Source of the DNA: Mycobacterium sp. | GTDB taxonomy: Bacteria; Actinomycetota; Actinomycetes; Mycobacteriales; Mycobacteriaceae | DNA length: 46,770 bases | Direction: 5' to 3' | Assembly: GCA_031292665.1 (NCBI GenBank) | Contig: JARLGR010000198.1 | Span: 1 to 46,770, forward strand | Shown: in pieces, positions 34,992 to 42,666 of the stretch | Layout of the letters: the number at the start of each line of letters is the position of its first letter | How positions within the stretch are numbered: the stretch's first letter is position 1 | The notes under the pieces: generated by a model | Seen by the model: only the letters and a program-made list of their open reading frames with translations | Told to the model about the DNA's origin: nothing | The model's database searches: none | Position numbers and translations under genes: made by a program

Positions 34992-36211
34992 GTCGACGCG
35001 ACCCGCTCGAAAACCGCCGCAAGGCCCTGCCCGCCGCCGATGCACATGGTCTCCAACCCATAGCGCGCCCGGCGGCGATGCAGTTCGCGCGCCAAGGTGG
35101 CCAGCATGCGGCCGCCGGTCGCTCCGACCGGGTGCCCCAGCGAGATTCCCGACCCGTGCACGTTGGTTCGGTCGTGATCGGCCGCGCCGAATTTCCATTC
35201 CCGCATCACCGCGAGCGCCTGAGCGGCGAAGGCCTCGTTGAGTTCGATGAGGTCGACGTCGCTCAGCCGCAGGCCGGCCTTGGCGAGCGCCGCTTCCGTC
35301 GCCGGCACCGGACCGATCCCCATGATGTGGGGCGCTACCCCGGCCAGACCCCACGACACCAGGCGCACCAACGGCGTCAGGCCATACTCTTCTGCTTTCT
35401 CGGGCGTGGTCACCACGCACATCGATGCCGCGTCGTTTTGCCCGCTGGAGTTGCCGGCCGTGACCGTCGCATCCGCATCATCGCCCAGCAGAACGGGTTT
35501 GAGCCTGCCCAACGACTCCACCGACGTGTCCGCACGCGGATGCTCGTCGGTGTCGATCAACTCTTCGCCTTGCCGACCCCGCACCGTGACCGGAATGATT
35601 TCCTCGGCCAAGACCCCGTTCTTCTGCGCGGCCACCGCGCGCTGGTGCGACCGTACGGCGAGCTCGTCTTGCTCGAACCGCGAAATGCCGTACTGGCGGC
35701 GCAGATTCTCGGCGGTTTCCAGCATCCCGCCCGGAACCGGGTAGTGCCGGCCACCGGCGGACGTGCGTCCCCGCGCCAGCCCGTCGTGCACCCGAACACC
35801 GCTACGGGCGCCGCCCCACCGCATGTCGGTCGAATAGAAGGCGACGTTGCTCATGCTCTCGCACCCCCCGGCGATGACGAGGTCCTGGTCGCCGTTACCC
35901 ACCTGCAGGCACGCCTGGATCACCGCTTGCAGCCCCGACCCGCAGCGCCGGTCGACCTGCATGCCCGGAACCGTCACCGGCAGGCCGGAATCCAGCGCGA
36001 CCACGCGTCCGATCGCCGGCGCCTCGCTGCTGGGATAGCAGTGCCCGAGGACGACGTCGTGCACCGCGTCGGGTGCGATGCCGGTCCGTTCGAGCAGCCC
36101 CTTCAGCGCGGCCACGCCCAGGTCGACCGCCGTGAGCGACGTGAACATTCCGCCGTAGCGCCCAATCGGAGTCCGTACCGGCTCACAAATAACGGTTTGG
36201 CGCATCGTCAC
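34988..36211 (-). CDS. Acetyl-CoA C-acyltransferase (thiolase)
   Basis: A thiolase of about 405-407 residues, which cleaves 3-ketoacyl-CoA to acetyl- or propionyl-CoA plus a shortened acyl-CoA. The nucleophilic Cys is in QVDRRCGSGLQAV, ELNEAFAAQAL is the second conserved region, HGSGISLGHPVGATGGRM carries the active-site His, and the second Cys is in METMCIGGGQG as MCIGGGQG. All catalytic parts are intact. The start may be GTG 36211, with AGGGG close by, or ATG 36205. It lies between the SDR and CoA transferase genes in the operon and completes a beta-oxidation set with them and FadE. Confidence 0.9.
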   Translation of the reverse strand: MTMRQTVICEPVRTPIGRYGGMFTSLTAVDLGVAALKGLLERTGIAPDAVHDVVLGHCYPSSEAPAIGRVVALDSGLPVTVPGMQVDRRCGSGLQAVIQACLQVGNGDQDLVIAGGCESMSNVAFYSTDMRWGGARSGVRVHDGLARGRTSAGGRHYPVPGGMLETAENLRRQYGISRFEQDELAVRSHQRAVAAQKNGVLAEEIIPVTVRGRQGEELIDTDEHPRADTSVESLGRLKPVLLGDDADATVTAGNSSGQNDAASMCVVTTPEKAEEYGLTPLVRLVSWGLAGVAPHIMGIGPVPATEAALAKAGLRLSDVDLIELNEAFAAQALAVMREWKFGAADHDRTNVHGSGISLGHPVGATGGRMLATLARELHRRRARYGLETMCIGGGQGLAAVFERVAST

Positions 36212-36218
36212 CGCGCCC

Positions 36219-36968
36219 CTAGATGTGCCGGCCGCCGGTGACTTCCATCACCGTGCCGGTCATGTACGAGGAAAGGTCGGAGGCCAAGAACAAGGCCACG
36301 TTGGCGACCTCGCTGGGTTCGCCGACGCGGCCCATCGGAATCTCGGCGACCTTCTGGTCCCAGATGCGTTGCGGCATGGCCTCGGTCATGGCGGAGCGGA
36401 TCAGTCCGGGAGCGATCGCGTTCACCCGGACCCCAAGGTAGGCAAGCTCTTTGGCAGCCGCCTTCGTCATCCCCACGATACCCGCCTTGGCCGCGGAATA
36501 GTTGGTCTGGCCCACCATGCCGACCTTGCCCGACACCGACGACATGTTCACGATCGCGCCGCGCTTGTTCTCCCGCATGATCGCCGCCGCCAGTCGGATG
36601 CCGTTCCAGGTCCCTTTCAGATGCACGTCGATGACCTGATCGAACTGCTCTTCCGTCATTTTGCGCATCGTCGCGTCCCGGGTGATTCCGGCGTTGTTGA
36701 CCATGATGTCCAGGGCGCCGAACCGATCGACGGCGGTCGAGATGAGGGCCTCGACGTCGGCGGCCCGGGTCACGTCGCACCGCATCGCCACCGCGACGTC
36801 GCTGCCGCCCAACCCCTTTGCCGCGACTTCGGCCGCCTCCAGGTTCAAGTCACCGAGCACAACCCGTGCGCCTTCGGCGACGAACCGCTGCGCAATGGCC
36901 AAGCCCAGGCCTTGCGCACCACCTGTGATCACTGCGGTCTGACCGCTCAGCAACGACACCGTGTTCAT
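36219..36968 (-). CDS. Short-chain dehydrogenase/reductase, FabG-like
   Basis: A 249-residue classical SDR with [16 protein letters not shown] (nucleotide-binding loop), [24 protein letters not shown], the catalytic Y-x-x-x-K in [12 protein letters not shown], and VTGGRHI at the end. It probably interconverts a 3-hydroxyacyl-CoA and its ketone before the thiolase step. The ATG at 36968 is chosen because AAGGGAGGC lies directly upstream; an earlier start at 37028 would run through the operator. It is the first gene of the minus-strand operon. Confidence 0.9.
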   Translation of the reverse strand: MNTVSLLSGQTAVITGGAQGLGLAIAQRFVAEGARVVLGDLNLEAAEVAAKGLGGSDVAVAMRCDVTRAADVEALISTAVDRFGALDIMVNNAGITRDATMRKMTEEQFDQVIDVHLKGTWNGIRLAAAIMRENKRGAIVNMSSVSGKVGMVGQTNYSAAKAGIVGMTKAAAKELAYLGVRVNAIAPGLIRSAMTEAMPQRIWDQKVAEIPMGRVGEPSEVANVALFLASDLSSYMTGTVMEVTGGRHI

Positions 36969-37016
36969 GCCTCCCTTGGTTCGGCTCCTACGCGGGGGAC
37001 CCGCATCGTCCCGAAT

Positions 37017-37035
37017 ATCATATTTCATATAGGAT
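37017..37035. promoter_or_regulatory. AT-rich palindrome in divergent promoter (putative GntR operator)
   Basis: ATCATATTTCATATAGGAT has two 9-bp arms that match at 7 positions around one central base. It is strikingly AT-rich for this genome and lies between the SDR (36968, minus) and acyl-CoA dehydrogenase (37090, plus) starts. It does not match the TACnGTA family. The GntR/FCD protein at 31873-32565 is the natural candidate to bind it. Confidence 0.5.
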
Positions 37036-37089
37036 TCCGCCGGGAGCCGGGTCCCCGGGGCGGGGCCCGAGTAGAGGAGCGTCTGCTAC

Positions 37090-38262
37090 ATGACCACAAC
37101 CGAAGTCCAGGAAGTCAGTGACGACGATTTCGGGGCGATCCTTGCCCAGACCCGTGACTTCGTCCGCACCGCGGTCGTCCCCCGCGAGCAGGAGATCCTG
37201 ACGGACGATCGAGTGCCGGATGACCTTCGGGAGCAGGCCAAGAAGATGGGCCTGTTCGGCTACGCGATCCCCCAGCGCTGGGGCGGTCTGGGTCTGAACC
37301 TGGTGCAAGATGTCGAACTCGCAATGGAACTGGGCTACACCTCGCTGGCGCTGCGGTCGATGTTCGGGACCAATAACGGCATCGCCGGACAGGTGCTTGT
37401 GGGCTTCGGTACCGACGAGCAGAAGCGCCGCTGGCTCGAGCCGATAGCCTCCGGGGAGGACGTCGCCTCGTTCGCGTTGACCGAGCCCGGCGCCGGATCG
37501 AACCCTGCGGGCTTGCGTACGAAAGCCGTCCGGGACGGAGGTCATTGGCTGATCTCCGGGCAGAAACGCTTCATCACCAACGCGCCCGTCGCCAATCTGT
37601 TCGTCGCGTTCGCGCGCACCCGGCCGGCCGACAACCAGGGCCCCGGGATCGCCGTGTTCCTCGTTCCCGCGGACGCCGAGGGCGTTGAGGTGGGCGCCAA
37701 GGACGCCAAGATGGGCCAGGAAGGCGCATGGACCGCCGACGTCAGCTTCACCGACGTACGGGTGGGAGACGACGCGCTGATCGGCGGCGCCGAAGACATC
37801 GGTTACCGGGCGGCGATGACGTCCCTGGCCCGCGGCCGGGTCCACATCGCCGCGCTCGCGGTGGGCGCCGCACAACGCGCGCTCGACGAATCCGTGTCGT
37901 ATGCCGCCACCGCAACACAGGGCGGGACACCGATCGGGAACTTCCAGTTGGTGCAGGCGATGCTCGCCGACCAGCAGACCGGGGTGCTCGCCGGCCGGGC
38001 ACTCGTCCGCGACGCGGCACGGTTGTGGGTCACGAATCAGGACCGCAGGGTCGCGCCGTCGGCGGCGAAGGTCTTCTGCACCGAAATGGCCGGCAAGGTC
38101 GCCGATCTCGCGGTGCAGATTCACGGCGGCAGCGGCTACATGCGCGGCGTCCCGGTCGAACGCATCTACCGAGATGTGCGCCTGCTGCGCCTCTACGAGG
38201 GCACCAGCGAAATCCAGCGCCTGATCATCGGGTCGAACCTCGTCAAGGCCGCGCAGCGATGA
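37090..38262 (+). CDS. Acyl-CoA dehydrogenase (FadE family)
   Basis: A 390-residue dehydrogenase with GLFGYAIPQRWGGLGLNL, ASFALTEPGAGSNPAGLRTK, HWLISGQKRFITNAP and IHGGSGYMRGVPVERIYRDV. The catalytic Glu is in LYEGTSEIQRLI. All residues expected for activity are present. The ATG at 37090 follows GAGGAGCG. It is the first gene of the plus-strand unit and overlaps the mycofactocin-coupled SDR by four bases. Confidence 0.9.
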   Translation: MTTTEVQEVSDDDFGAILAQTRDFVRTAVVPREQEILTDDRVPDDLREQAKKMGLFGYAIPQRWGGLGLNLVQDVELAMELGYTSLALRSMFGTNNGIAGQVLVGFGTDEQKRRWLEPIASGEDVASFALTEPGAGSNPAGLRTKAVRDGGHWLISGQKRFITNAPVANLFVAFARTRPADNQGPGIAVFLVPADAEGVEVGAKDAKMGQEGAWTADVSFTDVRVGDDALIGGAEDIGYRAAMTSLARGRVHIAALAVGAAQRALDESVSYAATATQGGTPIGNFQLVQAMLADQQTGVLAGRALVRDAARLWVTNQDRRVAPSAAKVFCTEMAGKVADLAVQIHGGSGYMRGVPVERIYRDVRLLRLYEGTSEIQRLIIGSNLVKAAQR

Positions 38263-39089
38263 GCACAAGAGGTGCCGGCCGACTGGAGGGAAGGGTCGCG
38301 TTCATCACCGGAGCGGCCCGTGGCCAGGGCCGCGCGCACGCCGTTCGGATGGCCAACGAGGGCGCCGACATCATTGCCGTCGACATCGCCGGAAAGCTCC
38401 CGTCCTGCGTGCCCTACCCGCCGGCGACCGAGGACCTCGCCGAAACGGTTCGCCTGGTTGAGGAAACGAACCGCCGGATCGTCGCTTCGGTCGTCGACAC
38501 CCGCGACTTCGACGGACTCCGCGACGCCGCGGACGACGGCGTCGCCGCGCTGGGACGGCTCGACATCATCGTGGCCAACGCGGGAATCTCGGTGCCCCAG
38601 GCCTGGAACGAGATCACGCCCGAATCCTTTCGCGACGTCATGGACACCAACGTCGCCGGCACGTGGAACACCGTGATGGCGGGCGCGGACAGGATCATCG
38701 AAGGGGGTCGCGGCGGGTCGATCATCTTGATCAGTTCCGCCGCCGGCAAGAAGTTGCAGCCGTTCATGGTGCACTACACCGCCAGCAAGCACGCCGTCAC
38801 CGGGATGGCCCGCGCCTTCGCCGCCGAACTCGGCAAGCACTCGATCCGCGTCAACAGCGTTCACCCGGGACCGGTGAACACGCCGATGGGGTCAGGCGAC
38901 ATGGCGGCGGCGATAGGCAAGGTCATGGAGACCAACCCGCAGTTGTCCAACATGCTCACGCCGTTTCTGCCCACCTGGGTTGCGGAGCCGGAAGACGTCG
39001 CCGACGCCATGTGCTGGCTGGCCAGCGACGAGTCGCGCCTCGTCACCGCCGCGGAGATCCCGGTCGACCAGGGTTCGACGCAGTACTGA
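38259..39089 (+). CDS. Mycofactocin-coupled SDR family oxidoreductase
   Basis: A 276-residue SDR that starts at the ATG overlapping the previous stop. It has ITGAARGQGRAHAVRMANEG and IIAVDIAGKLPSCVPYPPAT, then EDLAETVRLVEETNRRIVAS. The ARGQGRAHA loop and the insert after the second strand mark the family that holds NAD tightly and passes electrons to mycofactocin. The catalytic Y-x-x-x-K is in HYTASKHAVTG, and the C terminus is PVDQGSTQY. It probably oxidises an alcohol intermediate. Mycofactocin synthesis genes are not in the window. Confidence 0.9.
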   Translation: MSTRGAGRLEGRVAFITGAARGQGRAHAVRMANEGADIIAVDIAGKLPSCVPYPPATEDLAETVRLVEETNRRIVASVVDTRDFDGLRDAADDGVAALGRLDIIVANAGISVPQAWNEITPESFRDVMDTNVAGTWNTVMAGADRIIEGGRGGSIILISSAAGKKLQPFMVHYTASKHAVTGMARAFAAELGKHSIRVNSVHPGPVNTPMGSGDMAAAIGKVMETNPQLSNMLTPFLPTWVAEPEDVADAMCWLASDESRLVTAAEIPVDQGSTQY

Positions 39090-39136
39090 TCGGCCACACC
39101 GGGAATAGGCCGTTGGGCCTGGCGCTTGAAGTCCAC

Positions 39137-39562
39137 ATGAAGGCCTTCACCGAAACCGAATGTCAGGAATTCCTCGCCGCCAAACACATCGGCGTGCTGT
39201 CCGTCGCGGCCGACGGCCGCCCGCCGGCCAGTGTCCCGATCTGGTACGACTACACCCCCGGCGGGAACATCCGGATCAACACGGGGGCGTCCAGTCGCAA
39301 GGCCCGGCTCGTCGAGCGGGCCGGTGCGGTGACGCTCGTGGTCCAGCGCGAAGAGTTGCCGTACCAATACGTGGTCGTCGAGGGCACCCTCGTCGAGACC
39401 ACCCGGCCCGCCCCGGTGGAGGTGCAGGAATCCATCGCCATCCGCTACCTCGGCGAGGAAGGCGGGCGCGCATTCGTGGCCAGCATGGAGGGTGTCGCGG
39501 AGGTGTTGTTCACCATCCGCCCCGACCGCTGGCTCAGCGCCGATTTCACCGGCGACCTCTAG
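39137..39562 (+). CDS. PPOX/FMN-binding split-barrel protein (pyridoxamine 5'-phosphate oxidase family)
   Basis: About 141 residues with the split-barrel plan: FLAAKHIGVLSVAADGRP and PASVPIWYDYTPGGNIRINT, then SRKARLVERAGAVTLVVQ and ending in FTIRPDRWLSADF. Mycobacterial members use FMN or F420, and which one cannot be told here. The ATG at 39137 has no strong Shine-Dalgarno sequence, so a slightly earlier TTG is possible. It follows the mycofactocin-coupled SDR by 47 bases and is probably co-transcribed. Its stop overlaps the convergent kinase-like gene by four bases. Confidence 0.78.
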   Translation: MKAFTETECQEFLAAKHIGVLSVAADGRPPASVPIWYDYTPGGNIRINTGASSRKARLVERAGAVTLVVQREELPYQYVVVEGTLVETTRPAPVEVQESIAIRYLGEEGGRAFVASMEGVAEVLFTIRPDRWLSADFTGDL

Positions 39563-40635
39563 CCGATCAGCTCCAGCGTTCCCAGGTCACGTATCGCTTG
39601 ACAGCCCCGGCCCAGCATGGTCAGCACCATGTCGTCACCGCGATCGGTCGAGGCCGCGAAGGCGAAGCCCAGCGCCGAGATCAGCGGTGCCTGTAGGACC
39701 CCGAGCCGGTAATCGCGCCAACATGTTTCGCGGTCGTAGTCGGTGACCCCGCAAATTGACAACGCTCGATGATAGTCGGCGACGAGGTCTTGTTCGATCT
39801 TTGCGCGCAGCTGCGACTTCAGGCTGGTCGCGGTGAAGTAGGCGAGATCCCTGGCCGGCAGACCCACGCCGAGCGTCTGCCAGTCGACGACGCTGACCCG
39901 CGTTCGGTCCGGGTCGAACAGCATGTTGTCCAGGCGATAGTCCCCGTGCAATAGGGCAAACCGGTCGTACTCGGCCAGCAGCCACGGCGCCACCAGACCC
40001 ATTGCCGTAGCGAACGTATCGCGGTCTTCCGGGCTCATCCGATCGCCCAGCTTCTCGAGCGTGATGTCGGCGCTCATCTTCGCCACTTCGCCCATGCCGT
40101 TGGCGCCGGCTTCGTCCGGCCGTCCAAACGCGATGCCCGGAAAATCCAACCAGACCGGATCGCACCAACTGGGCGCGTGCAGACCGGCCAGAGCGGTAAC
40201 CGCAAGGCGGGCGTCCTGTTCGCCGCAGCCGGCGAGCTGATCGCCCTGGACCGCTGGTGCTTGATCGGCGAGCAGCAGGGCAAAATCCATCGCCTCTTCC
40301 GTGATCGCGCAGTAGAAGCACCGCGGTGTCGGCACCTGCACTTGATCAACCACGGATGAGTAGAACGCGCACTCGCTGCGATATCCGATGACAACGCGGT
40401 CACGCACGGCGTCATCCTGGGCGGGCAGTTTGATGACGAACGTATGCGGTAGATCGCCGGGATCCGTCGCATACCTGGCGCTCACCCGGTAGGTCGCCCC
40501 GGTCTGCCCGGTGCCGATGGCCACCACGTCGACCCCGGAGACCTCCACCGGCGAGCGGCTTTCGCTGAGCGCGGCCGACAGCCACTCCGGGGTAACGTCG
40601 CCGGGATACCTCGGAATGAACATCGCAGCACTCAC
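39559..40635 (-). CDS. Phosphotransferase (APH/choline-kinase fold) family protein
   Basis: A 358-residue kinase-like protein. HTFVIKLPAQDD gives the ATP-binding Lys, FALLHGDYRLDNMLFD the catalytic loop (HGDxRxxN), and RVSVVDWQTLGVG the metal-binding Asp. Family members phosphorylate small molecules, and in actinobacterial catabolic clusters they often accompany acyl-CoA dehydrogenases with unknown substrates. Resistance to aminoglycosides should not be assumed. The start is GTG 40635 or ATG 40623. The operator at 40676 lies 40 bases upstream, which ties it to the TetR regulon. Confidence 0.83.
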   Translation of the reverse strand: MSAAMFIPRYPGDVTPEWLSAALSESRSPVEVSGVDVVAIGTGQTGATYRVSARYATDPGDLPHTFVIKLPAQDDAVRDRVVIGYRSECAFYSSVVDQVQVPTPRCFYCAITEEAMDFALLLADQAPAVQGDQLAGCGEQDARLAVTALAGLHAPSWCDPVWLDFPGIAFGRPDEAGANGMGEVAKMSADITLEKLGDRMSPEDRDTFATAMGLVAPWLLAEYDRFALLHGDYRLDNMLFDPDRTRVSVVDWQTLGVGLPARDLAYFTATSLKSQLRAKIEQDLVADYHRALSICGVTDYDRETCWRDYRLGVLQAPLISALGFAFAASTDRGDDMVLTMLGRGCQAIRDLGTLELIG

Positions 40636-40675
40636 TACACGCCTCCACTACCCGGACGGCTCCGTCCGCCGCAGA

Positions 40676-40694
40676 TACTGTAAGGCATACGGCA
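40676..40694. promoter_or_regulatory. Palindromic operator, site 7 of 7
   Basis: TACTGTAAGGCATACGGCA has a left half of eight matches to the best site and keeps TACnG in the right half. It lies 40 bases upstream of the kinase-like gene at 40635. It is 9 kb away from the rest of the TetR-type sites, on the far side of the GntR module. Confidence 0.5.
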
Positions 40695-40737
40695 AGGCCG
40701 AGGACCTGTTCGGCGACGTACCGCTTATGCCCGGCTG

Positions 40738-41487
40738 TCACCGTGCCGAGTTGCCCATCGCGCGCCCGGCCCGCCAGTAGGCCCGGGCGTGTATCTCCGA
40801 CTTCGGGAAACCGAATTCGCCGCGTAGCCGCGTTCGCACGTGCTTGAGCGTCGTGGCCTCGGGGGTCGCCCATGCGTACCACTGCGACCAGTCCCGGCTC
40901 CCGATCGCCGCGGCCAGCGATTTCTCATCGCGGCGAGCGACCCAGTGCACTGCGAGCCGCGGATGCCGCGCGAGCGGGATCACGGTGTCGTTGTTGTCGT
41001 GCCGCTCGAGGTACATCTCGATCGGCACGTCGTGCGGGACGACGCCGACGATTCCGTTCAACGCGGGGATCGATGCCGAGTCGCCGAGCAACAGATAGCC
41101 GGCCGGCTGTTTTTCGGGTACGTCGAATCGAGCGGAGCCCATCAGCGACATGACCGCGATCGTGGCGCCGCGCTCCACGGTGCGCGCCCACAGCGACGCC
41201 GGTCCCGCCGGGTCGTGCAGCACCATGTCGACCGCGAAGCGGCCCGCGGGGACGTCCGCCTCCGAGATCGTGTAGGCGCGCTGGAACTCGGTGTTGGACC
41301 CGTCCGGATCGGGAAACCAAAACCGCAGCCACGCCGCGGGTTCGGCCTTCGCATCGTCGAACAACGTCGACGACTCCATCCGCACCCGTACGAAATGTGG
41401 TGCCACGCGGATAGTTTCGATGACCGTTGCCTTGTGGTCGCGGGCGCCGAGACCGCGCAACATCACACCCTGTAACCCGCGTGCCAT
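40738..41487 (-). CDS. Siderophore-interacting protein, stand-alone IrtA-N-like domain
   Basis: A 249-residue FAD-binding protein of the ViuB/SIP family, which reduces ferric siderophores. It starts [19 protein letters not shown] and has [19 protein letters not shown] (FAD-binding RAYT), [17 protein letters not shown] (NAD(P)H-binding region) and the C-terminal [19 protein letters not shown]. From memory it closely resembles the N-terminal domain of mycobacterial IrtA, the carboxymycobactin importer. Here the protein stops after RAMGNSAR, and no ABC-transporter segment follows. The ATG at 41487 has GGAGGGGAG upstream and overlaps the stop of a small ORF. An IdeR-like box at 41634 suggests induction by iron starvation. 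Confidence 0.85.
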   Translation of the reverse strand: MARGLQGVMLRGLGARDHKATVIETIRVAPHFVRVRMESSTLFDDAKAEPAAWLRFWFPDPDGSNTEFQRAYTISEADVPAGRFAVDMVLHDPAGPASLWARTVERGATIAVMSLMGSARFDVPEKQPAGYLLLGDSASIPALNGIVGVVPHDVPIEMYLERHDNNDTVIPLARHPRLAVHWVARRDEKSLAAAIGSRDWSQWYAWATPEATTLKHVRTRLRGEFGFPKSEIHARAYWRAGRAMGNSAR

Positions 41488-41603
41488 CAGCGCTCCCCTC
41501 CGGCGCTGAGGTCCGCGACGGCCTCGCCGATCGGTAGCACCGAGACCGGGCTCCGGATCAATGTGGCCGGCAACCGCCTCTGACGAGACACAACCCAATT
41601 CAT
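41487..41603 (-). CDS. Small ORF (38 residues) coupled to the siderophore-interacting protein gene
   Basis: The ATG at 41603 follows TTAGGAGGGTGGAG and opens a 38-codon frame beginning [15 protein letters not shown] and ending DLSAGGER. Its TGA overlaps the ATG of the SIP gene (TGATG). The strong ribosome-binding site and the exact coupling suggest a translated leader or small protein rather than chance. No family is recognised. An alternative is that it is the remnant of a larger gene. Confidence 0.5.
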   Translation of the reverse strand: MNWVVSRQRRLPATLIRSPVSVLPIGEAVADLSAGGER

Positions 41604-41633
41604 GTGACTCCACCCTCCTAAGCCCCTTTAAAT

Positions 41634-41652
41634 TAAGGGTTGCCTAACCTTT
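41634..41652. promoter_or_regulatory. IdeR-like iron box
   Basis: TAAGGGTTGCCTAACCTTT matches the mycobacterial IdeR consensus TTAGGTTAGCCTAACCTAA at 14 of 19 positions, including the complete CCTAACCT half. It lies 31 bases upstream of the small ORF at 41603 and 41 bases upstream of the DCC-family gene at 41693, so either or both could be repressed by iron-loaded IdeR. Confidence 0.7.
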
Positions 41653-41692
41653 GGTCAAACCCGGGCGCGTGTCGGTCAGTAGCCTGGTCCAT

Positions 41693-42127
41693 GTGAGCGG
41701 TGATACGCAGCGCGCGGCGCCACCGGTGTTGCTCTACGACGGTGTCTGCGGCTTCTGCAACCGGGCGGTCCGGACGGTGCTCCGGTTCGACCGACGCGGC
41801 AGCCTGCGCTTCGCGGCCCTGGACAGCGACTTCGCCCGGGCGATCATCAAACGCCATCCGGCGATCCAGAACGTGGATTCCGTCGTCTTCGTCGACGAAC
41901 CCGGGCAGCCCGGGGAACGGGTCGCCGTGCGGTCCGAAGCCGCGCTGCGTGTCGTCGATTATCTCGGCGGGCCGTGGAAGCTGCTCAACGTCACCCGCAT
42001 CATGCCCGCAGCACTGCGCGACCGGCTCTACGACAGGTTCGCCGATATCCGCTATCGCGTCTTCGGCAAGTACGACAGCTGTCCGATACCGCCGCAGGAG
42101 GTGCGGGACCGCTTCTTGGACGGCTGA
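41693..42127 (+). CDS. DCC-family thiol-disulfide oxidoreductase-like protein (DUF393)
   Basis: About 144 residues. The N terminus carries LLYDGVCGFCNRAVR, the D-G-x-C-x-x-C signature of the DUF393/DCC family, followed by RFAALDSDFARAIIK and VVFVDEPGQPGERVAVRSEA. The end has RYRVFGKYDSCPIPP. The family has a thioredoxin-like layout and is presumed to act in redox chemistry, but its substrates are not known. The GTG at 41693 is preferred because earlier codons in this frame fall in the iron box. It diverges from the SIP unit. Confidence 0.8.
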   Translation: MSGDTQRAAPPVLLYDGVCGFCNRAVRTVLRFDRRGSLRFAALDSDFARAIIKRHPAIQNVDSVVFVDEPGQPGERVAVRSEAALRVVDYLGGPWKLLNVTRIMPAALRDRLYDRFADIRYRVFGKYDSCPIPPQEVRDRFLDG

Positions 42128-42141
42128 CCGGATGGGCGGCG

Positions 42142-42465
42142 CTAGTGATCGGTGTCGAGAGACAGGTCCGCTTCCGACTCTTTGCGCTTCAACTCGGCCA
42201 GCTTCCGATCTTCGGCCGCAGCTTTGCGATGGATGGTTGCGGACTCCCGGTGCCTGTCTACGTCGGGGACCCGCCGTTGGACCGACCGCTCCCGCACCGC
42301 TGCAACGCGTTCGTGTTGCAGCGCGGATTTTTCGAAGCTGCGGGCGGCCAGGAGTCCCGCCCGTGCGGCGCGTTCGCGCGCCTCGGCGGCTCGGCGTTCT
42401 GCAAGCTCCATAACTTCTGGGGTGATGGCTTCGTCGGGTGATGGTGGCTGGTGTCCCGAGACCAT
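42142..42465 (-). CDS. Hypothetical coiled-coil protein
   Basis: A 107-residue, highly charged protein rich in Ala, Arg and Glu. After a Pro-rich start (GHQPPSPDEAITPEV) it is almost all predicted helix: ELAERRAAEARERAARAGLL, SALQHERVAAVRERSVQ and HRESATIHRKAAAEDRKLAE. Repeated H-x(3)-A units suggest a coiled coil. The ATG at 42465 has GGGAG upstream. No function is recognised. It lies at the boundary of the element-like region. Confidence 0.65.
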   Translation of the reverse strand: MVSGHQPPSPDEAITPEVMELAERRAAEARERAARAGLLAARSFEKSALQHERVAAVRERSVQRRVPDVDRHRESATIHRKAAAEDRKLAELKRKESEADLSLDTDH

Positions 42466-42545
42466 GGCGCACTCCCTTTGTCGTGCACCATTGGGTACCC
42501 GCTTATAAGGGTTTCACGCCAACACGGCGGACCCTCGCCGAAAAG

Positions 42546-42569
42546 TGCGGGCGGAGGGACTCGAACCCT
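42546..42569 (-). other. tRNA 3'-end fragment (possible attachment-site remnant, tRNA-Leu-like)
   Basis: Read on the minus strand, GGGTTCGAGTCCCTCCGCCC followed by GCA is the T-arm and 3' acceptor strand of a tRNA, most like tRNA-Leu. The 5' acceptor strand and the rest of a cloverleaf are missing from the 75 bases upstream, so this is not a working tRNA. Such fragments are left at one end of elements that integrate into tRNA genes. No second copy is visible in the window. Confidence 0.6.
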
Positions 42570-42666
42570 ATTCAGCTACCTAGTCAGAGCATCAAAATGG
42601 CGTCTAGCTGCGAAATAACATTACGGTGATTAACGCTAGTTATCTGTTACTGACCTCAGAATGCGC

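Noticed and set aside
36969..37028. Extension of the FabG-like SDR start to 37028
   Set aside because: It would put coding sequence through the AT-rich palindrome and add residues unlike any SDR, while AAGGGAGGC stands directly before the ATG at 36968.
39559..40635. Aminoglycoside resistance gene
   Set aside because: The APH fold is shared by many small-molecule kinases; the catabolic context and operator do not support a resistance role.
41488..41613. Extension of the siderophore-interacting protein to a GTG at 41613
   Set aside because: The added residues are low-complexity and unlike the family. The domain starts at [11 protein letters not shown] with its own ribosome-binding site, and another frame here has a better start.
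42546..42625. A complete tRNA gene on the minus strand
   Set aside because: Only the T-arm and 3' acceptor strand are present; no matching 5' acceptor strand, D-arm or anticodon arm is found upstream.
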